Shown: positions 53,259 to 63,551, numbered from the stretch's first letter. The stretch: DNA of 64,000 bases from Campylobacter sp. MIT 97-5078 (GCF_006864455.1 NZ_QHLK01000004.1:1-64000); one strand, 5' to 3'. The notes: a model not told the origin generated them from the letters alone. A program made the numbers and translations.

Positions 53259-53657
53259 ATGCAAGAAGCTTTGATTAAAACCATAGCTATGCCAAGCGAT
53301 ATTGACAAAGAAGGCAAGATCAGTGCAGGTTGGGTAAGCAAACAACTTGATCTTGCTGCTGGCGTGGCTGTAAAAGAATTTACCGGGCAAAGAAGCGTGA
53401 CTGTAGCGATGAATAATATTCATTTCAAAGAGCCAATTTTGGTAGGTGATTATGTGTTGTGCTTTGCAAAGATCACAAAAATTGGTAAAAGTTCAATCAA
53501 AATTCAGCTTCACATAGACTTAAAAAGGCTTGATGCACAAGGTTTTAGTCTTAAAAAAGAAGTCGTCAATGCTGAAGCGACTTTTGTAAGCCTTGATAAA
53601 AATGGAAAGAAAATCGATCTTAGTCTTTTAGATAAAGAAAAGCAAAGCCGTTTTTAG
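53259..53657 (+). CDS. Second hotdog thioesterase-like protein (tandem paralogue)
   Basis: 132 residues clearly related to the preceding protein: IAMPSDIDKEGKISAGWVSKQLDLAAGVAVKEF aligns with its start, VTVAMNNIHFKEPILVGDYV with its second block and ATFVSLDKNGKKI with its end. The FGGW segment of the first copy is replaced by SAGW while the Asp after it (QLDLAA) is kept. The pair could form a hetero-hexamer or this copy may have changed specificity. It ends before a bidirectional hairpin. Confidence 0.88.
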   Translation: MQEALIKTIAMPSDIDKEGKISAGWVSKQLDLAAGVAVKEFTGQRSVTVAMNNIHFKEPILVGDYVLCFAKITKIGKSSIKIQLHIDLKRLDAQGFSLKKEVVNAEATFVSLDKNGKKIDLSLLDKEKQSRF

Positions 53658-53678
53658 CTCTTTTTTTTAAGAGCTAAA
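53653..53678. terminator. Hairpin between convergent thioesterase and prs genes
   Basis: TTTAGCTCTT and AAGAGCTAAA form a perfect 10-base stem with a T6 loop, overlapping the end of the plus-strand gene and 8 bases before the prs stop on the minus strand. It is probably shared by both. Confidence 0.65.
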
Positions 53679-53685
53679 TTTAAAC

Positions 53686-54615
53686 TTAAATAAATAAAGA
53701 ATTTACGCTTTCATTATAATATACACGGCGAATTACCTCGCCAAAAATAGGAGCTACGCTTAAAACTTTAATCTTAGATAATTCCTCGCGTAAAGGTATA
53801 GTATCGGTTACAACAAGCTCATCAAGGCTATCTTTAGCTATCCTTTCATAAGCTGAACCACTAAGCACAGCATGAGTGCAACATGCCATTACGGATTTTG
53901 CTCCGTTTTGTTTAAAAGCTTCAGCAGCCTTGGTAATAGAACCAGCCGTATCAATAATATCATCAACTAAAATTACTTCTTTGTCTTTAACATCGCCGAT
54001 AATATTCATCACTTCGCTTTCATTTGCTTTTTCGCGACGCTTATCAACGATAACAAGATCAAGTCCCAAGCTTTTAGCTACACTTCGAGCACGAGCAACA
54101 CCGCCTATATCCGGACTTGCGATGATAGGATTTTTATAATGTTTTCCTTGTATATATTGGCTAAACACTATACTTCCATATAAATTATCCACAGGAATAT
54201 CAAAAAAGCCTTGAATTTGCCCTGCATGAAGATCAATAGTAGCAACTCTGTCAATACCAGCCGTTTGCATTAAATTGGCGACAAGCTTAGCTGTGATAGG
54301 CACTCTAGGCATAGCCTTTCTATCTTGTCTTGCATAGCCAAAATACGGAATAATAGCCGTGATAGAACTTGCACTTGATCTTTTTAATGCATCTGTGAGT
54401 ATAAGCATTTCCATGAGATTGTCATTTGTTGGTGCACAAGTGCTTTGTATAATAAAGACATCTTTACCACGCACGCTTTCATCGATTTGTATGCTAATTT
54501 CTCCGTCACTAAAGCGTTTTACGCCGGCATTGCTAATGGGTAAAGAAAGGTATTTTGAAATCTTTTTTGCAAATTCTATATTCGCTGAACCAGAAAAAAT
54601 TTTATAACCACGCAT
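53686..54615 (-). CDS. prs: Ribose-phosphate pyrophosphokinase
   Basis: Makes PRPP for nucleotides, His, Trp and NAD. 309 residues with the class I pattern: SGSANIEFAKKISKYL, RFSDGEISIQIDESVRG, the ATP-binding YFGYARQDRK near 93, HAGQIQGFFDIPVDNLY near 127, and the PRPP loop VILVDDIIDTAGSI near 214. Start ATG with TAAGC-rich upstream; no neighbour overlaps. Transcribed alone from the minus strand. Confidence 0.97.
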   Translation of the reverse strand: MRGYKIFSGSANIEFAKKISKYLSLPISNAGVKRFSDGEISIQIDESVRGKDVFIIQSTCAPTNDNLMEMLILTDALKRSSASSITAIIPYFGYARQDRKAMPRVPITAKLVANLMQTAGIDRVATIDLHAGQIQGFFDIPVDNLYGSIVFSQYIQGKHYKNPIIASPDIGGVARARSVAKSLGLDLVIVDKRREKANESEVMNIIGDVKDKEVILVDDIIDTAGSITKAAEAFKQNGAKSVMACCTHAVLSGSAYERIAKDSLDELVVTDTIPLREELSKIKVLSVAPIFGEVIRRVYYNESVNSLFI

Positions 54616-54687
54616 GATAAGCCTTTTGTGTCAAATTCAAAAAATGATTATAACCAAAAATAACTAATATGCACAAAAACAAAAACT

Positions 54688-55368
54688 CTAAAACGCATAA
54701 GCTGTTTTTTTCTCATAATAACGCACCAAGCTTGAAAGTGCAAAACAAATCACAAAATACACCCCAGCAACCAAAGCAATCATAGCTAGAATTTGATCAA
54801 AGCTTTTAAGTTGAGCAAGCAGTATTTTTGACCGATAAGTAAGTTCTGCGATTTGAAGTCCAGCTAAAAAAGAAGTATCCTTAATCGTCGTTACAACCTG
54901 AGAAAGCATGGAAGGAATAACCTTGCGAAAGGTTTGAGGCAAGATGATATAAAAAAGCGTAAAAAAGGTGCTAAAGCCTTGAGAATACGCTGCTTCAAAT
55001 TGCCCTTTTGGGATAGAGTTTAGCCCTCCACGAATGATTTCAGCCATAACTGAACTTGTATAAAGTGAAAAACCTATAGTTCCCCAAAAAGCACTTGCAT
55101 AGCTTGCACTCACAAAACTTGGCAAGCTGAAAAAATTTGGTAGAACAAAAACAGCAGCAAGCATCCACAAAAGTAAGGGCGAATTTCTAAATACTTCTAT
55201 ATAAAAAGTGGCAAGTGCTTTACTGAAAGCATCGCCGTAATTGCGAATAATAGCTAAAAAAGTGCCTAGAGCGATAGAAATCACACAAGTCGCAAAGGCA
55301 ATAACAAACGTTAAAACAAGCCCGTGTCCCAAAAAGGCAAAATTTTGTGCATTAAAAACATTTTCCAT
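54688..55368 (-). CDS. Amino-acid ABC transporter permease (Peb1 system)
   Basis: 226 residues, a His/Glu/Gln-family polar amino-acid permease with five or so helices. It shows the family start FLGHGLVLTFVIAFATCVISIALGTFLAIIRN and the EAA loop GQFEAAYSQGFSTFFTLFYIILPQTFRKVIPSM that contacts the ATPase. It is the last gene of the pebC-peb1A-permease-permease unit. Two permeases form the channel for aspartate/glutamate uptake with Peb1 and PebC. Confidence 0.93.
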   Translation of the reverse strand: MENVFNAQNFAFLGHGLVLTFVIAFATCVISIALGTFLAIIRNYGDAFSKALATFYIEVFRNSPLLLWMLAAVFVLPNFFSLPSFVSASYASAFWGTIGFSLYTSSVMAEIIRGGLNSIPKGQFEAAYSQGFSTFFTLFYIILPQTFRKVIPSMLSQVVTTIKDTSFLAGLQIAELTYRSKILLAQLKSFDQILAMIALVAGVYFVICFALSSLVRYYEKKTAYAF

Positions 55369-55373
55369 TTTTC

Positions 55374-56935
<1,562 letters not shown>

Positions 56936-57664
56936 TTAATGGTTAAGAATTTTTCCCAAAAATTCTTTAGCTCTTTGGGTTTTTGGGTTTTCAAAAAAGC
57001 TACTTGGGATATTTTCTTCAACTATGGCTCCATCTTCCATAAAGATTATCCTATCAGCCACTTCTTTTGCAAAGCCCATTTCATGGGTAACTACAACCAT
57101 AGTTGTATTACTTTGATGAGAAATTTCACGCATAACATCTAAAACTTCTTGTATGGTTTCTGGATCAAGAGCTGAAGTTGGCTCATCAAAGAGTATGTAA
57201 GGTTTTTGTGTGCAAAGGCTTCTTGCTATAGCAACGCGTTGTTGTTGTCCGCCTGAAAGTGTGGCTGGATAAACTTTTGCTTTATCAACCAAACCTACAA
57301 CTTTAAGGTATTTATACGCTATTTCTTCGGCTTCTTTTTTACTCTTTTTTTGAAGTTTTATAGGTGCTAAGGTTAAGTTTTCAAGTACATTCATATGAGG
57401 GTAGAGATTAAAATGCTGAAACACCATAGCACAATACTTTCTACAAATTTGAGTTTTTGTTTTAGGACTCAGTTTAATCCCACCTACAAAAACTTCCCCA
57501 GAACTAACCTCTTCAAGTCCATTCATACAGCGGATAGTTGTTGATTTACCAGAACCAGAAGGTCCTATGATAACGAGTTTTTCGCCATCTTTTATACTTA
57601 AATTGATATCCTTTAAGACTTGATGGGATCCGTAAAATTTATTAACATGTTTAAGTTCGATCAA
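56936..57664 (-). CDS. pebC: Amino-acid ABC transporter ATP-binding protein PebC
   Basis: 242 residues with all ATPase motifs: Walker [22 protein letters not shown] near 33-44, Q-loop [11 protein letters not shown], signature [15 protein letters not shown] near 136, Walker [14 protein letters not shown] and H-loop [10 protein letters not shown]. The start is an unusual TTG at 57664 ([10 protein letters not shown]), with AAAGG eight bases upstream; no ATG fits the family's usual beginning. It is the first gene of the unit, with a -10 TATAAT at 57714-57709. Confidence 0.96.
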   Translation of the reverse strand: MIELKHVNKFYGSHQVLKDINLSIKDGEKLVIIGPSGSGKSTTIRCMNGLEEVSSGEVFVGGIKLSPKTKTQICRKYCAMVFQHFNLYPHMNVLENLTLAPIKLQKKSKKEAEEIAYKYLKVVGLVDKAKVYPATLSGGQQQRVAIARSLCTQKPYILFDEPTSALDPETIQEVLDVMREISHQSNTTMVVVTHEMGFAKEVADRIIFMEDGAIVEENIPSSFFENPKTQRAKEFLGKILNH

Positions 57665-57708
57665 AATAAAGCCTTTGTTGTTAAAATCTTAAATTTAATG
57701 AATAAAAA

Positions 57709-57714
57709 ATTATA
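57709..57714 (-). promoter_or_regulatory. -10 box of the peb operon
   Basis: CATATAATTTT on the minus strand, about 45 bases upstream of the TTG start of pebC; T-rich context. Confidence 0.55.
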
Positions 57715-57777
57715 TGATACTTCTTTTAAAAAAGAACTGAATTTATAAAAAAAATTAAGCTAAACTAAAAATTTTAC

Positions 57778-58569
57778 TCAATTTCTTACATAATAAGTCC
57801 CGCCTCGCGGAGCAAAAACCTTAGTAAAATACTCACTTTCTGGTATAAGATCGGAATTTCCTACATATAACCTAGCATTTGCATTACTAATCTTATAAAA
57901 GCGGTGCATAAGATCAAGCCTTGATTCATAATCAAAGTAAATCATCATATTTCTCGAAAGTATTACATCAAATTTGCCAAGCTTTAAAAATGTATCCTCA
58001 AAAACATTACAAAGCTCAAAACGGCACCGACAAAGTTCGCTTTTTTTAATCGAATAAATACTATTTTCTGCAGTAAAAAAACGCTTTTTCTCACTCTCAC
58101 CCAAACGATCAAGACTTCTTCCTTTATACTGCCCAAGTTTTGCTTTTGTAATCATCTTATCACTTAAATCTATACCTGTAATATGCACGTCTTTAACCGA
58201 ATTTAAAGCTGTAAGCATAGCCAAAGAATACACCTCTTCGCCACTCGAGCAAGGTGCACTTAAAACGCTAGTTGGCTTATCAAGACTTTTAAGATAATGC
58301 ACCACTTCCTTAAGTTGAGTAAGCTCTCTATAAAAATAAGTTTCATTTACTGAGATAAAATCAAGTGTTTTTTGCTTCAAACTTTTATCATAATGCAAAC
58401 GCAATAAAAAGTCCTTAAAACTAGCTATTTTTAGCTCTTTTAAAAAGCTATTAAGCTTGATGTTTAAGCTACTTTTTTTCTCGCTTAGATCTATGCCACT
58501 TATTTCGTTGATAATCTTAATAAAATTAAAAAGTTCAGTTTCGCTTATGTTGATAATTTCATTGTTCAT
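57778..58569 (-). CDS. cheR: Chemotaxis protein methyltransferase CheR
   Basis: CheR methylates glutamates on chemoreceptors with S-adenosylmethionine, setting adaptation together with CheB. 263 residues: an N-terminal helical CheR_N part (LFNFIKIINEISGIDLSEKKSSL), FISVNETYFYRE near 92, SAM-binding SAPCSSGEEVYSLAML near 119 and FDVILSRNMMIYFD near 208. Nothing is missing. The ATG at 58569 has no ordinary ribosome site: the 10-G tract lies 11 bases upstream in its place. It follows cheB by 42 bases, in the same strand and frame. Confidence 0.95.
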   Translation of the reverse strand: MNNEIINISETELFNFIKIINEISGIDLSEKKSSLNIKLNSFLKELKIASFKDFLLRLHYDKSLKQKTLDFISVNETYFYRELTQLKEVVHYLKSLDKPTSVLSAPCSSGEEVYSLAMLTALNSVKDVHITGIDLSDKMITKAKLGQYKGRSLDRLGESEKKRFFTAENSIYSIKKSELCRCRFELCNVFEDTFLKLGKFDVILSRNMMIYFDYESRLDLMHRFYKISNANARLYVGNSDLIPESEYFTKVFAPRGGTYYVRN

Positions 58570-58580
58570 ATTAATGAATG

Positions 58581-58590
58581 CCCCCCCCCC
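58581..58590 (-). repeat. Poly-G tract (10 G) in the leader of cheR
   Basis: Ten C on the plus strand (G on the coding strand), between the cheB stop and the cheR start. A small frame begins at ATG 58600-58598 (MSPRG...) and runs through it. With 10 G it stops (TAA) one base before the cheR ATG, with 11 it would end in an ATGA overlap, and with 9 or 12 it would join cheR in frame, adding ten or eleven residues. Confidence 0.9.
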
Positions 58591-58611
58591 GTGGCGACAT
58601 ATGTTATTATG

Positions 58612-59175
58612 TTATTCTGTATCGTTTTTGACGAATTTAATCAATTCATTTTTAATTTCAAGCAAGCTCATTTGCTTCAGTTCTGGGTTAAGTTGCTTTG
58701 CTTTTTTTGGCATACCATACACTATGCTATCTTTTTCGTTTTCACACAGACATTTTACACCGACTTGATATAAGTCAAGCAAGCCTTTAGCTCCATCATC
58801 TCCCATACCTGTTAAAAGAACTGCTATGATTTTATTTGTCTTTGATAAATCCTGAGCTGATTTGAAAAGTAAATCAACATTAGGCTTAAAATTCGTGCAT
58901 TCCTCGCTAAAATTTAAAAGGATACTCAAAGCCCCACTTAAGACGGTATTTTGCTGACAAATATAAATTTTACCATTTTGTAAAGCTTCTTTATCATTTG
59001 CCATAACGACTTCAGCAAGAGCTTCTTTGTCAAACTGCTTCACAAAAGAAGGGATAAAATTTACACTCATATGCTGAGCGATTACGACGCAAGTATCTTT
59101 AAGCTCCATATCTTTAAGTAGAAACTTAAGTTGCTTTGGACCACCTGTTGAAGAGCCTATAAGTATAATCTTCAT
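58612..59175 (-). CDS. cheB: Chemotaxis methylesterase CheB (catalytic domain only)
   Basis: 187 residues comprising just the methylesterase domain: catalytic Ser in ILIGSSTGGPKQLKFLL near 7, His in CVVIAQHMSVNF near 38, and Asp in LLTGMGDDGAKGLLDLY near 129. The receiver domain of enteric CheB is absent, as known in C. jejuni, so activity cannot be controlled by CheA phosphorylation of CheB. It demethylates or deamidates chemoreceptors. It has a -10 TATAAT (59226-59221) and is the first gene of the cheB-cheR pair. Confidence 0.95.
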   Translation of the reverse strand: MKIILIGSSTGGPKQLKFLLKDMELKDTCVVIAQHMSVNFIPSFVKQFDKEALAEVVMANDKEALQNGKIYICQQNTVLSGALSILLNFSEECTNFKPNVDLLFKSAQDLSKTNKIIAVLLTGMGDDGAKGLLDLYQVGVKCLCENEKDSIVYGMPKKAKQLNPELKQMSLLEIKNELIKFVKNDTE

Positions 59176-59220
59176 AAATTTAAGCTTTCCTTCGCAATCA
59201 ATATCGATTTTAAAAGCTAT

Positions 59221-59226
59221 ATTATA
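59221..59226 (-). promoter_or_regulatory. -10 box of cheB-cheR
   Basis: GTTATAATATAGC on the minus strand, about 46 bases before the cheB start. Confidence 0.5.
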
Positions 59227-59269
59227 ACATTAAAAGCCATAATTTCAACCAAAAAAATACAATTTTTCA

Positions 59270-60043
59270 TCAAAACTGCGAAAAATAATCCCAAGTAACC
59301 TTAAGTATAGTTGCACCAACGACGATTAAGAATAGTTTTTTGATAAACGCACCCTGCGTCTTAAGCACCAATTTAGAGCCTAAAAATGCCCCCACAATCT
59401 GCCCAAAACCCATTAAAAAGCCTACAAGCCAAAGCACCTCATAATGCCACAAAAAAATCACCAAAGCAACAATATTGCTTGAAAAATTAAGGATTTTTGT
59501 ATTCATGCTTGCATTTTTCATATCATAGCCTAAAAAAGCTACGCAAGCAAAGATCCAAAACGAACCTGTACCCGGTCCTAAAAATCCATCATAAAAACCT
59601 AAAGTAAGCCCACAAAGCATATGAAAAATTTTGATATTTTTGATCTTAGCCTTGCTTTTGTGCTTGCCTAAATTTGGGCGTAAAAGAGTGTAAAGAAAAG
59701 TAAGAGTTAAAAAAATAATAATGATGAGTTTAAGATGTTTGTCATTTACCAGCAAGACTATATATGCCCCAAGTCCTGCCCCAAGTCCGGTAAAAGCGAC
59801 GCCCCAAGCTAAATGCTTCATCGTCCTTGCTTTAAAATAAGTTAGCGTCGCCGTAAAAGAACCAAAAACACTTTGTAGCTTATTTGTAGCCAAAGATAAA
59901 TGTGCTGGTATGCCACTTGCAAGCAAAGCTGGCAGGGTAATAAGCCCACCGCCACCAACTATAGCATCTATAAAACCAGCAAATAAAGCGATAAAAAATA
60001 AAATCATATAATACGCACCTGCAAGCTCAAACATATTTTCCAC
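59270..60043 (-). CDS. TSUP (TauE/SafE) family membrane permease
   Basis: 257 residues with about eight membrane helices. The two repeat motifs of the family are clear: FIDAIVGGGGLITLPALLASGIPAHLSLATNKLQSVFGSFTA near the start and GFYDGFLGPGTGSFWIFACVAFLGYDMKNASMNTKILNF in the second half. Members export sulfite, sulfoacetate or related anions; the substrate is unknown here and no sulfur genes are adjacent. It is transcribed alone, followed by about 95 bases before cheB. Confidence 0.92.
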   Translation of the reverse strand: MENMFELAGAYYMILFFIALFAGFIDAIVGGGGLITLPALLASGIPAHLSLATNKLQSVFGSFTATLTYFKARTMKHLAWGVAFTGLGAGLGAYIVLLVNDKHLKLIIIIFLTLTFLYTLLRPNLGKHKSKAKIKNIKIFHMLCGLTLGFYDGFLGPGTGSFWIFACVAFLGYDMKNASMNTKILNFSSNIVALVIFLWHYEVLWLVGFLMGFGQIVGAFLGSKLVLKTQGAFIKKLFLIVVGATILKVTWDYFSQF

Positions 60044-60203
60044 GCTCTATCCTTTTTAGACGCATTATAGCTAAAAATATGATTTAAGCAATACAAAATG
60101 CTTTTTATTTTTTAAATCATATTTAAAAAATAAATAAAAATACTTCAAAAAAACTATTAATAATTTTTATAACGCTTTTATCCATCTTCTAAATTTGCAA
60201 ATT

Positions 60204-60962
60204 CTACACATTTAAACTCATATACTCCCTACTTTGTCCCAAACGATAGAGTGCAAAGTCGTATTTTATAGGATCGTTTGGATCAAATTGACACAAATTT
60301 TGGGTAAGCTCAAGCACAGCTTTAAAATCATAATTTTTTCTTTGCAAAAGTTTAAGTTTTAAAGCTACCTTATGCGTATGTGTGTCAAGTGGAATTAACA
60401 AATCCTTAGCTTTGATTTTATCAAAAAGCCCCATATCTAGGGCATCTTTTCGCACCATCCAGCGAAGATACATATTATAGCGTTTTAAGGGCGATTTTGG
60501 TTGATTTAAAAAAGGTTTTGAAAAGAAAAACTCATAGCCATAACTTCTATATGAATTCAGACGATAAATTTCATCAATAAATGCCTTAAATGCGTATATC
60601 ACGCCTTTTTCTTGATAATTTTTTGTAAAAAAATCCTTAAGTGTGTATTTTTGCACGAAGCGTCTTAGGGTAATGAAAATTTGCTCTATATCCTTGCTGT
60701 TTTCAAAGCGATATTTAAGCTTAACTTGTGAAAAATAGTCTTTTATCGCCTTTTCATCAAGCTTTAACACGGAAAAATCAAGTTTTTGCAAGAAATTCAC
60801 TATATTTTTAGCATTTCCATATGCAAACAAAGCACAGATAAGGCTTATAAGCTCATCTTGATGAATTCTAGCAATCTGCAAAGGATCAGGAGCAAGGGCT
60901 AGAGCTTCAAGCGTATTTTTCTCACGCACAAAGTATTCTAGCCTTTTCTTTAAAGCAAGCAC
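60204..60962 (-). CDS. TIGR02757/DUF2400 family protein
   Basis: 252 residues. The pattern DPLQIARIHQDELISLICALFAYGNAKNIVNFLQKL near the start and LRWMVRKDALDMGLFDKIKAKDLLIPLDTHTHKVALKL in the second half identifies the TIGR02757 family, which may be distantly related to helix-hairpin-helix DNA glycosylases, though no activity is proven. The start is a GTG abutting the flgK stop codon (TAA-GTG), so it is translated behind flgK. It contains no signal peptide or membrane helix. A link to flagella is positional only. Confidence 0.85.
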   Translation of the reverse strand: MLALKKRLEYFVREKNTLEALALAPDPLQIARIHQDELISLICALFAYGNAKNIVNFLQKLDFSVLKLDEKAIKDYFSQVKLKYRFENSKDIEQIFITLRRFVQKYTLKDFFTKNYQEKGVIYAFKAFIDEIYRLNSYRSYGYEFFFSKPFLNQPKSPLKRYNMYLRWMVRKDALDMGLFDKIKAKDLLIPLDTHTHKVALKLKLLQRKNYDFKAVLELTQNLCQFDPNDPIKYDFALYRLGQSREYMSLNV

Positions 60963-62795
60963 TTACGACTTAAGTCCAAGTAGAGTATCAAGCATTTGAT
61001 CGACTGTAGTAACGACTTTTGAAGCCGCTCCATAGCTTGCTTGATACTGAATAAGAGCTGCTAATTCTTCATTTGTATTAACGCCATTTAAAGACTGAAA
61101 TTCTTCATACACAGAATTATACAAAGTTGTATTTGTAGCATGAGTATTATTGTTTGTCTCGCCATCAGTTGCGATTTTACCAGTAAAAAGGCGGTAGTAT
61201 CCGTCCAAAGACTTTTTGACTATAGTGCCATCTTCATTGTAAAAATTTACCTCATCATATTGAAGTTGTTGCAAGGCATTTGCGACTTCATTACCTCCAT
61301 CAGCACCATTATAGCTTGCTCTAAGCTTGCTTGGATCGCTTAAGTATTCTGTTTTTACATGAATATCACTTGCACTTGAGCCACTGAAAAAACCACCTAT
61401 ATTTAAAGAGCCACTGAAATTTGTGCCTTTATCTTCTATGGCGATTTTATAGTTTGGATTGATAAGATTAATCTGAAAAAGTCCAGATTCGCTTCGAGTA
61501 TCATAATTAAAAGTTGCTCTTAAATAATCATCTATATCATCAAGTCCATTGTTATTCGCGTTATCATCAGTGTTTGAATTGATTTGATTGACAATATCTT
61601 GCATAGTTGTATTAACATCTATGGTAATAGTTTTAGTATTGACTTTATCGCCCTTATCATCATACAATACCAAATCAAAAGTGCCTATTTGTATGTTTTT
61701 ATCATAGCTTATTAAACTTGTATTATTGTCAAGATGAGGCAGAATATCTGAGCTTAAAGAACTCTTTGCTGATGAGGCATAGATATTATTTGTTTGTGTA
61801 ATGAGCGTTTTTGCGAAAGTGTTCATCATATCTTTATACTCTTGAATCATACCGCCATCATAACGCTGTTCGTCTTTGATATAAGTTCTTCCTCGAAGCT
61901 CAAGTTGTGCACCTAGCTTACCGCCTGAAATCCTTGTATTGAGATCAGTGATCCTTTCATCACTTGTTTCATAGACGATTTTATGACTTCCGCTGACTTC
62001 ATCTGTGATGATTTTCAATGGAATGAAATTTGAGCCATTTACGATCACATGTCCGTGCAAGGTAAGATTATAGTATTTACCGCCATCTGTCATGGTTGAT
62101 TCAAGTTGGCTGCTTTGTCCCATAACCGTCTTCGTTGCTACACCATCAACAAGCTTTGAAAGTGTAAGTTCAAGTTCATCTCTCTTATCTCTAAGTTCGT
62201 TTGCGTGATCTGTATCAAGCACTTCTTGTTTAGCGATTTGTTTGTTAATATTAGCGATTTCTTCACCTATAGAATTAATCTCATCAACCGTGAGCTTAAT
62301 CTCATCATTTACGGTTTGTTCAATCTTAAGCATATCTTTATAAGTGCTATTTAAATGCTCTGTAAAACTTTGGGCAACTTTAACTAAATTTTCTTTAACA
62401 GCACCATCATTTGGAGCTGAAGATAGATTATTCCATGCTTGATTATATGCTTCTAAATCCGCTAAAATACCATTTGTTTGTATATCAGGAAAGCGTTTGG
62501 CTATCTCTTCAAGCTTAGTTTTCATATAGTTTGTAAATTCAAGCTGTGTACTTGCATCTTTAAGCTTAGTGTAAGAGTATTCATCATGAAGTCTAACTAT
62601 AGTTTCGACATTTGTCCCCATACCGATTTCTAAGTTACCTTGCACATTATAATGCCCAGCAGTCGTTTGTATCACTCTTTGGCGTGTGTAAAAAGTGCTG
62701 TTGGTGTTTGAGATGTTATTTCCTGTAGTAGCGATTTGAATTTCTGAGGCTTTTAATCCCGTAACACCCTTATTTAAAGTAGCAAATATACTCAT
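60963..62795 (-). CDS. flgK: Flagellar hook-filament junction protein FlgK
   Basis: FlgK (HAP1) connects hook and filament. 610 residues with the family's N-terminal SIFATLNKGVTGLKASEIQIATTGNNISNTNSTFYTRQRV and C-terminal coiled segments ending ALIQYQASYGAASKVVTTVDQMLDTLLGLKS, both needed for polymerisation. The central part is variable and surface exposed. It follows the FlgN-like chaperone gene by 10 bases; FlgN is the export chaperone of FlgK in other bacteria. The length is close to C. jejuni. Confidence 0.97.
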   Translation of the reverse strand: MSIFATLNKGVTGLKASEIQIATTGNNISNTNSTFYTRQRVIQTTAGHYNVQGNLEIGMGTNVETIVRLHDEYSYTKLKDASTQLEFTNYMKTKLEEIAKRFPDIQTNGILADLEAYNQAWNNLSSAPNDGAVKENLVKVAQSFTEHLNSTYKDMLKIEQTVNDEIKLTVDEINSIGEEIANINKQIAKQEVLDTDHANELRDKRDELELTLSKLVDGVATKTVMGQSSQLESTMTDGGKYYNLTLHGHVIVNGSNFIPLKIITDEVSGSHKIVYETSDERITDLNTRISGGKLGAQLELRGRTYIKDEQRYDGGMIQEYKDMMNTFAKTLITQTNNIYASSAKSSLSSDILPHLDNNTSLISYDKNIQIGTFDLVLYDDKGDKVNTKTITIDVNTTMQDIVNQINSNTDDNANNNGLDDIDDYLRATFNYDTRSESGLFQINLINPNYKIAIEDKGTNFSGSLNIGGFFSGSSASDIHVKTEYLSDPSKLRASYNGADGGNEVANALQQLQYDEVNFYNEDGTIVKKSLDGYYRLFTGKIATDGETNNNTHATNTTLYNSVYEEFQSLNGVNTNEELAALIQYQASYGAASKVVTTVDQMLDTLLGLKS

Positions 62796-62805
62796 GATTT
62801 ATCCT

Positions 62806-63240
62806 TTATACATTGAGCTTGAAAAGAGAAGCTGCATCTGTCTTTGAATTTGCATAAGCATTATTCGTTCCACTTCCTTGATCAAACATATTGTTTAAAA
62901 GTCCATCAAAGAAATTTTTTACAATGATTACAAGTTTAGCGTATTCTTTATTTATAACATGGAGGCTTTCAAGTTTATTTTTAAAATTTCCAAGCTCGGC
63001 TTTATCCTCTTCATCAAGCAATTCAGCAAGATTTTTCTTACCATTATCGCTTAAAGAAATAAGAGTATCGTCAAGCTGTTTTTTCACAGCCTTAAATTCA
63101 GCTATAAGTCGATTTTTGTTCTCAACACTTTCAGGAACACTTTTGTGTTTTCCTTCTTTGATATTAGCTATATCAAGTTGCGTTTGAGAGATAAGCTCAT
63201 CTAAAAGCTCATTACTTTTGCGAAGATAACCCTTGATCAT
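62806..63240 (-). CDS. FlgN-like flagellar export chaperone
   Basis: 144 residues, mostly helical: KSNELLDELISQTQLDIANIKEGKHKSV, then NRLIAEFKAVKKQLDDTLISL, then FKNKLESLHVINKEYAKLVIIVKNFFDGLLNNMFDQGSG. This helix-rich architecture and the position between flgM and flgK match FlgN, the chaperone for FlgK and FlgL. Sequence identity to enteric FlgN would be low, so the call rests on layout and neighbours. The N-terminal basic residues and a Shine-Dalgarno AAAGGGAAA precede the ATG. Confidence 0.8.
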   Translation of the reverse strand: MIKGYLRKSNELLDELISQTQLDIANIKEGKHKSVPESVENKNRLIAEFKAVKKQLDDTLISLSDNGKKNLAELLDEEDKAELGNFKNKLESLHVINKEYAKLVIIVKNFFDGLLNNMFDQGSGTNNAYANSKTDAASLFKLNV

Positions 63241-63291
63241 TTTTTCCCTTTCTTAGAGTCCAAACTCAAAAAAAAAAGGAAAATGATCTTG

Positions 63292-63489
63292 TTAAAGTAG
63301 CGAATCGCTGATAGACTGAGCGGTTGCGTTCATATCAAGCTTGTATTCGCCTTTTTTGATCTGATCAGCTAGTTTTGATAGCTTTTCATTTTCCGTTTTT
63401 TGAGTCTCATTTGTTTTTGACTCTTTGTTCAGTTGTGAAACATTTGTCGTCGTGCTTCCTACGAAGCTTTGTGTAAGCGCATTTATCAT
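63292..63489 (-). CDS. flgM: Anti-sigma28 factor FlgM
   Basis: 65 residues, short and polar as in Campylobacter. The N-terminus is disordered (NVSQLNKESKTNETQKTENEK) and the C-terminal amphipathic helix (KLADQIKKGEYKLDMNATAQSISDSLL) is the FliA-binding part of the family. It sequesters sigma28 until it is exported through the flagellum. A good sigma28 promoter sits directly in front (63525-63551), so the gene feeds back on its own activity. ATG with AAGGGAG eight bases ahead. Confidence 0.93.
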   Translation of the reverse strand: MINALTQSFVGSTTTNVSQLNKESKTNETQKTENEKLSKLADQIKKGEYKLDMNATAQSISDSLL

Positions 63490-63524
63490 CCTAGACTCCC
63501 TTAAGTATCCTTATTCTACAAGCT

Positions 63525-63551
63525 AGATCGGCTAAATGCGAAAAAACTTAA
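63525..63551 (-). promoter_or_regulatory. Sigma28 (FliA) promoter of flgM
   Basis: On the minus strand TTAAGTTT-N11-GCCGATCT, matching the sigma28 consensus (TAAAGTTT-N11-GCCGATAA) at nearly all positions with exact spacing. The -35 element overlaps the end of flgJ. Confidence 0.85.
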
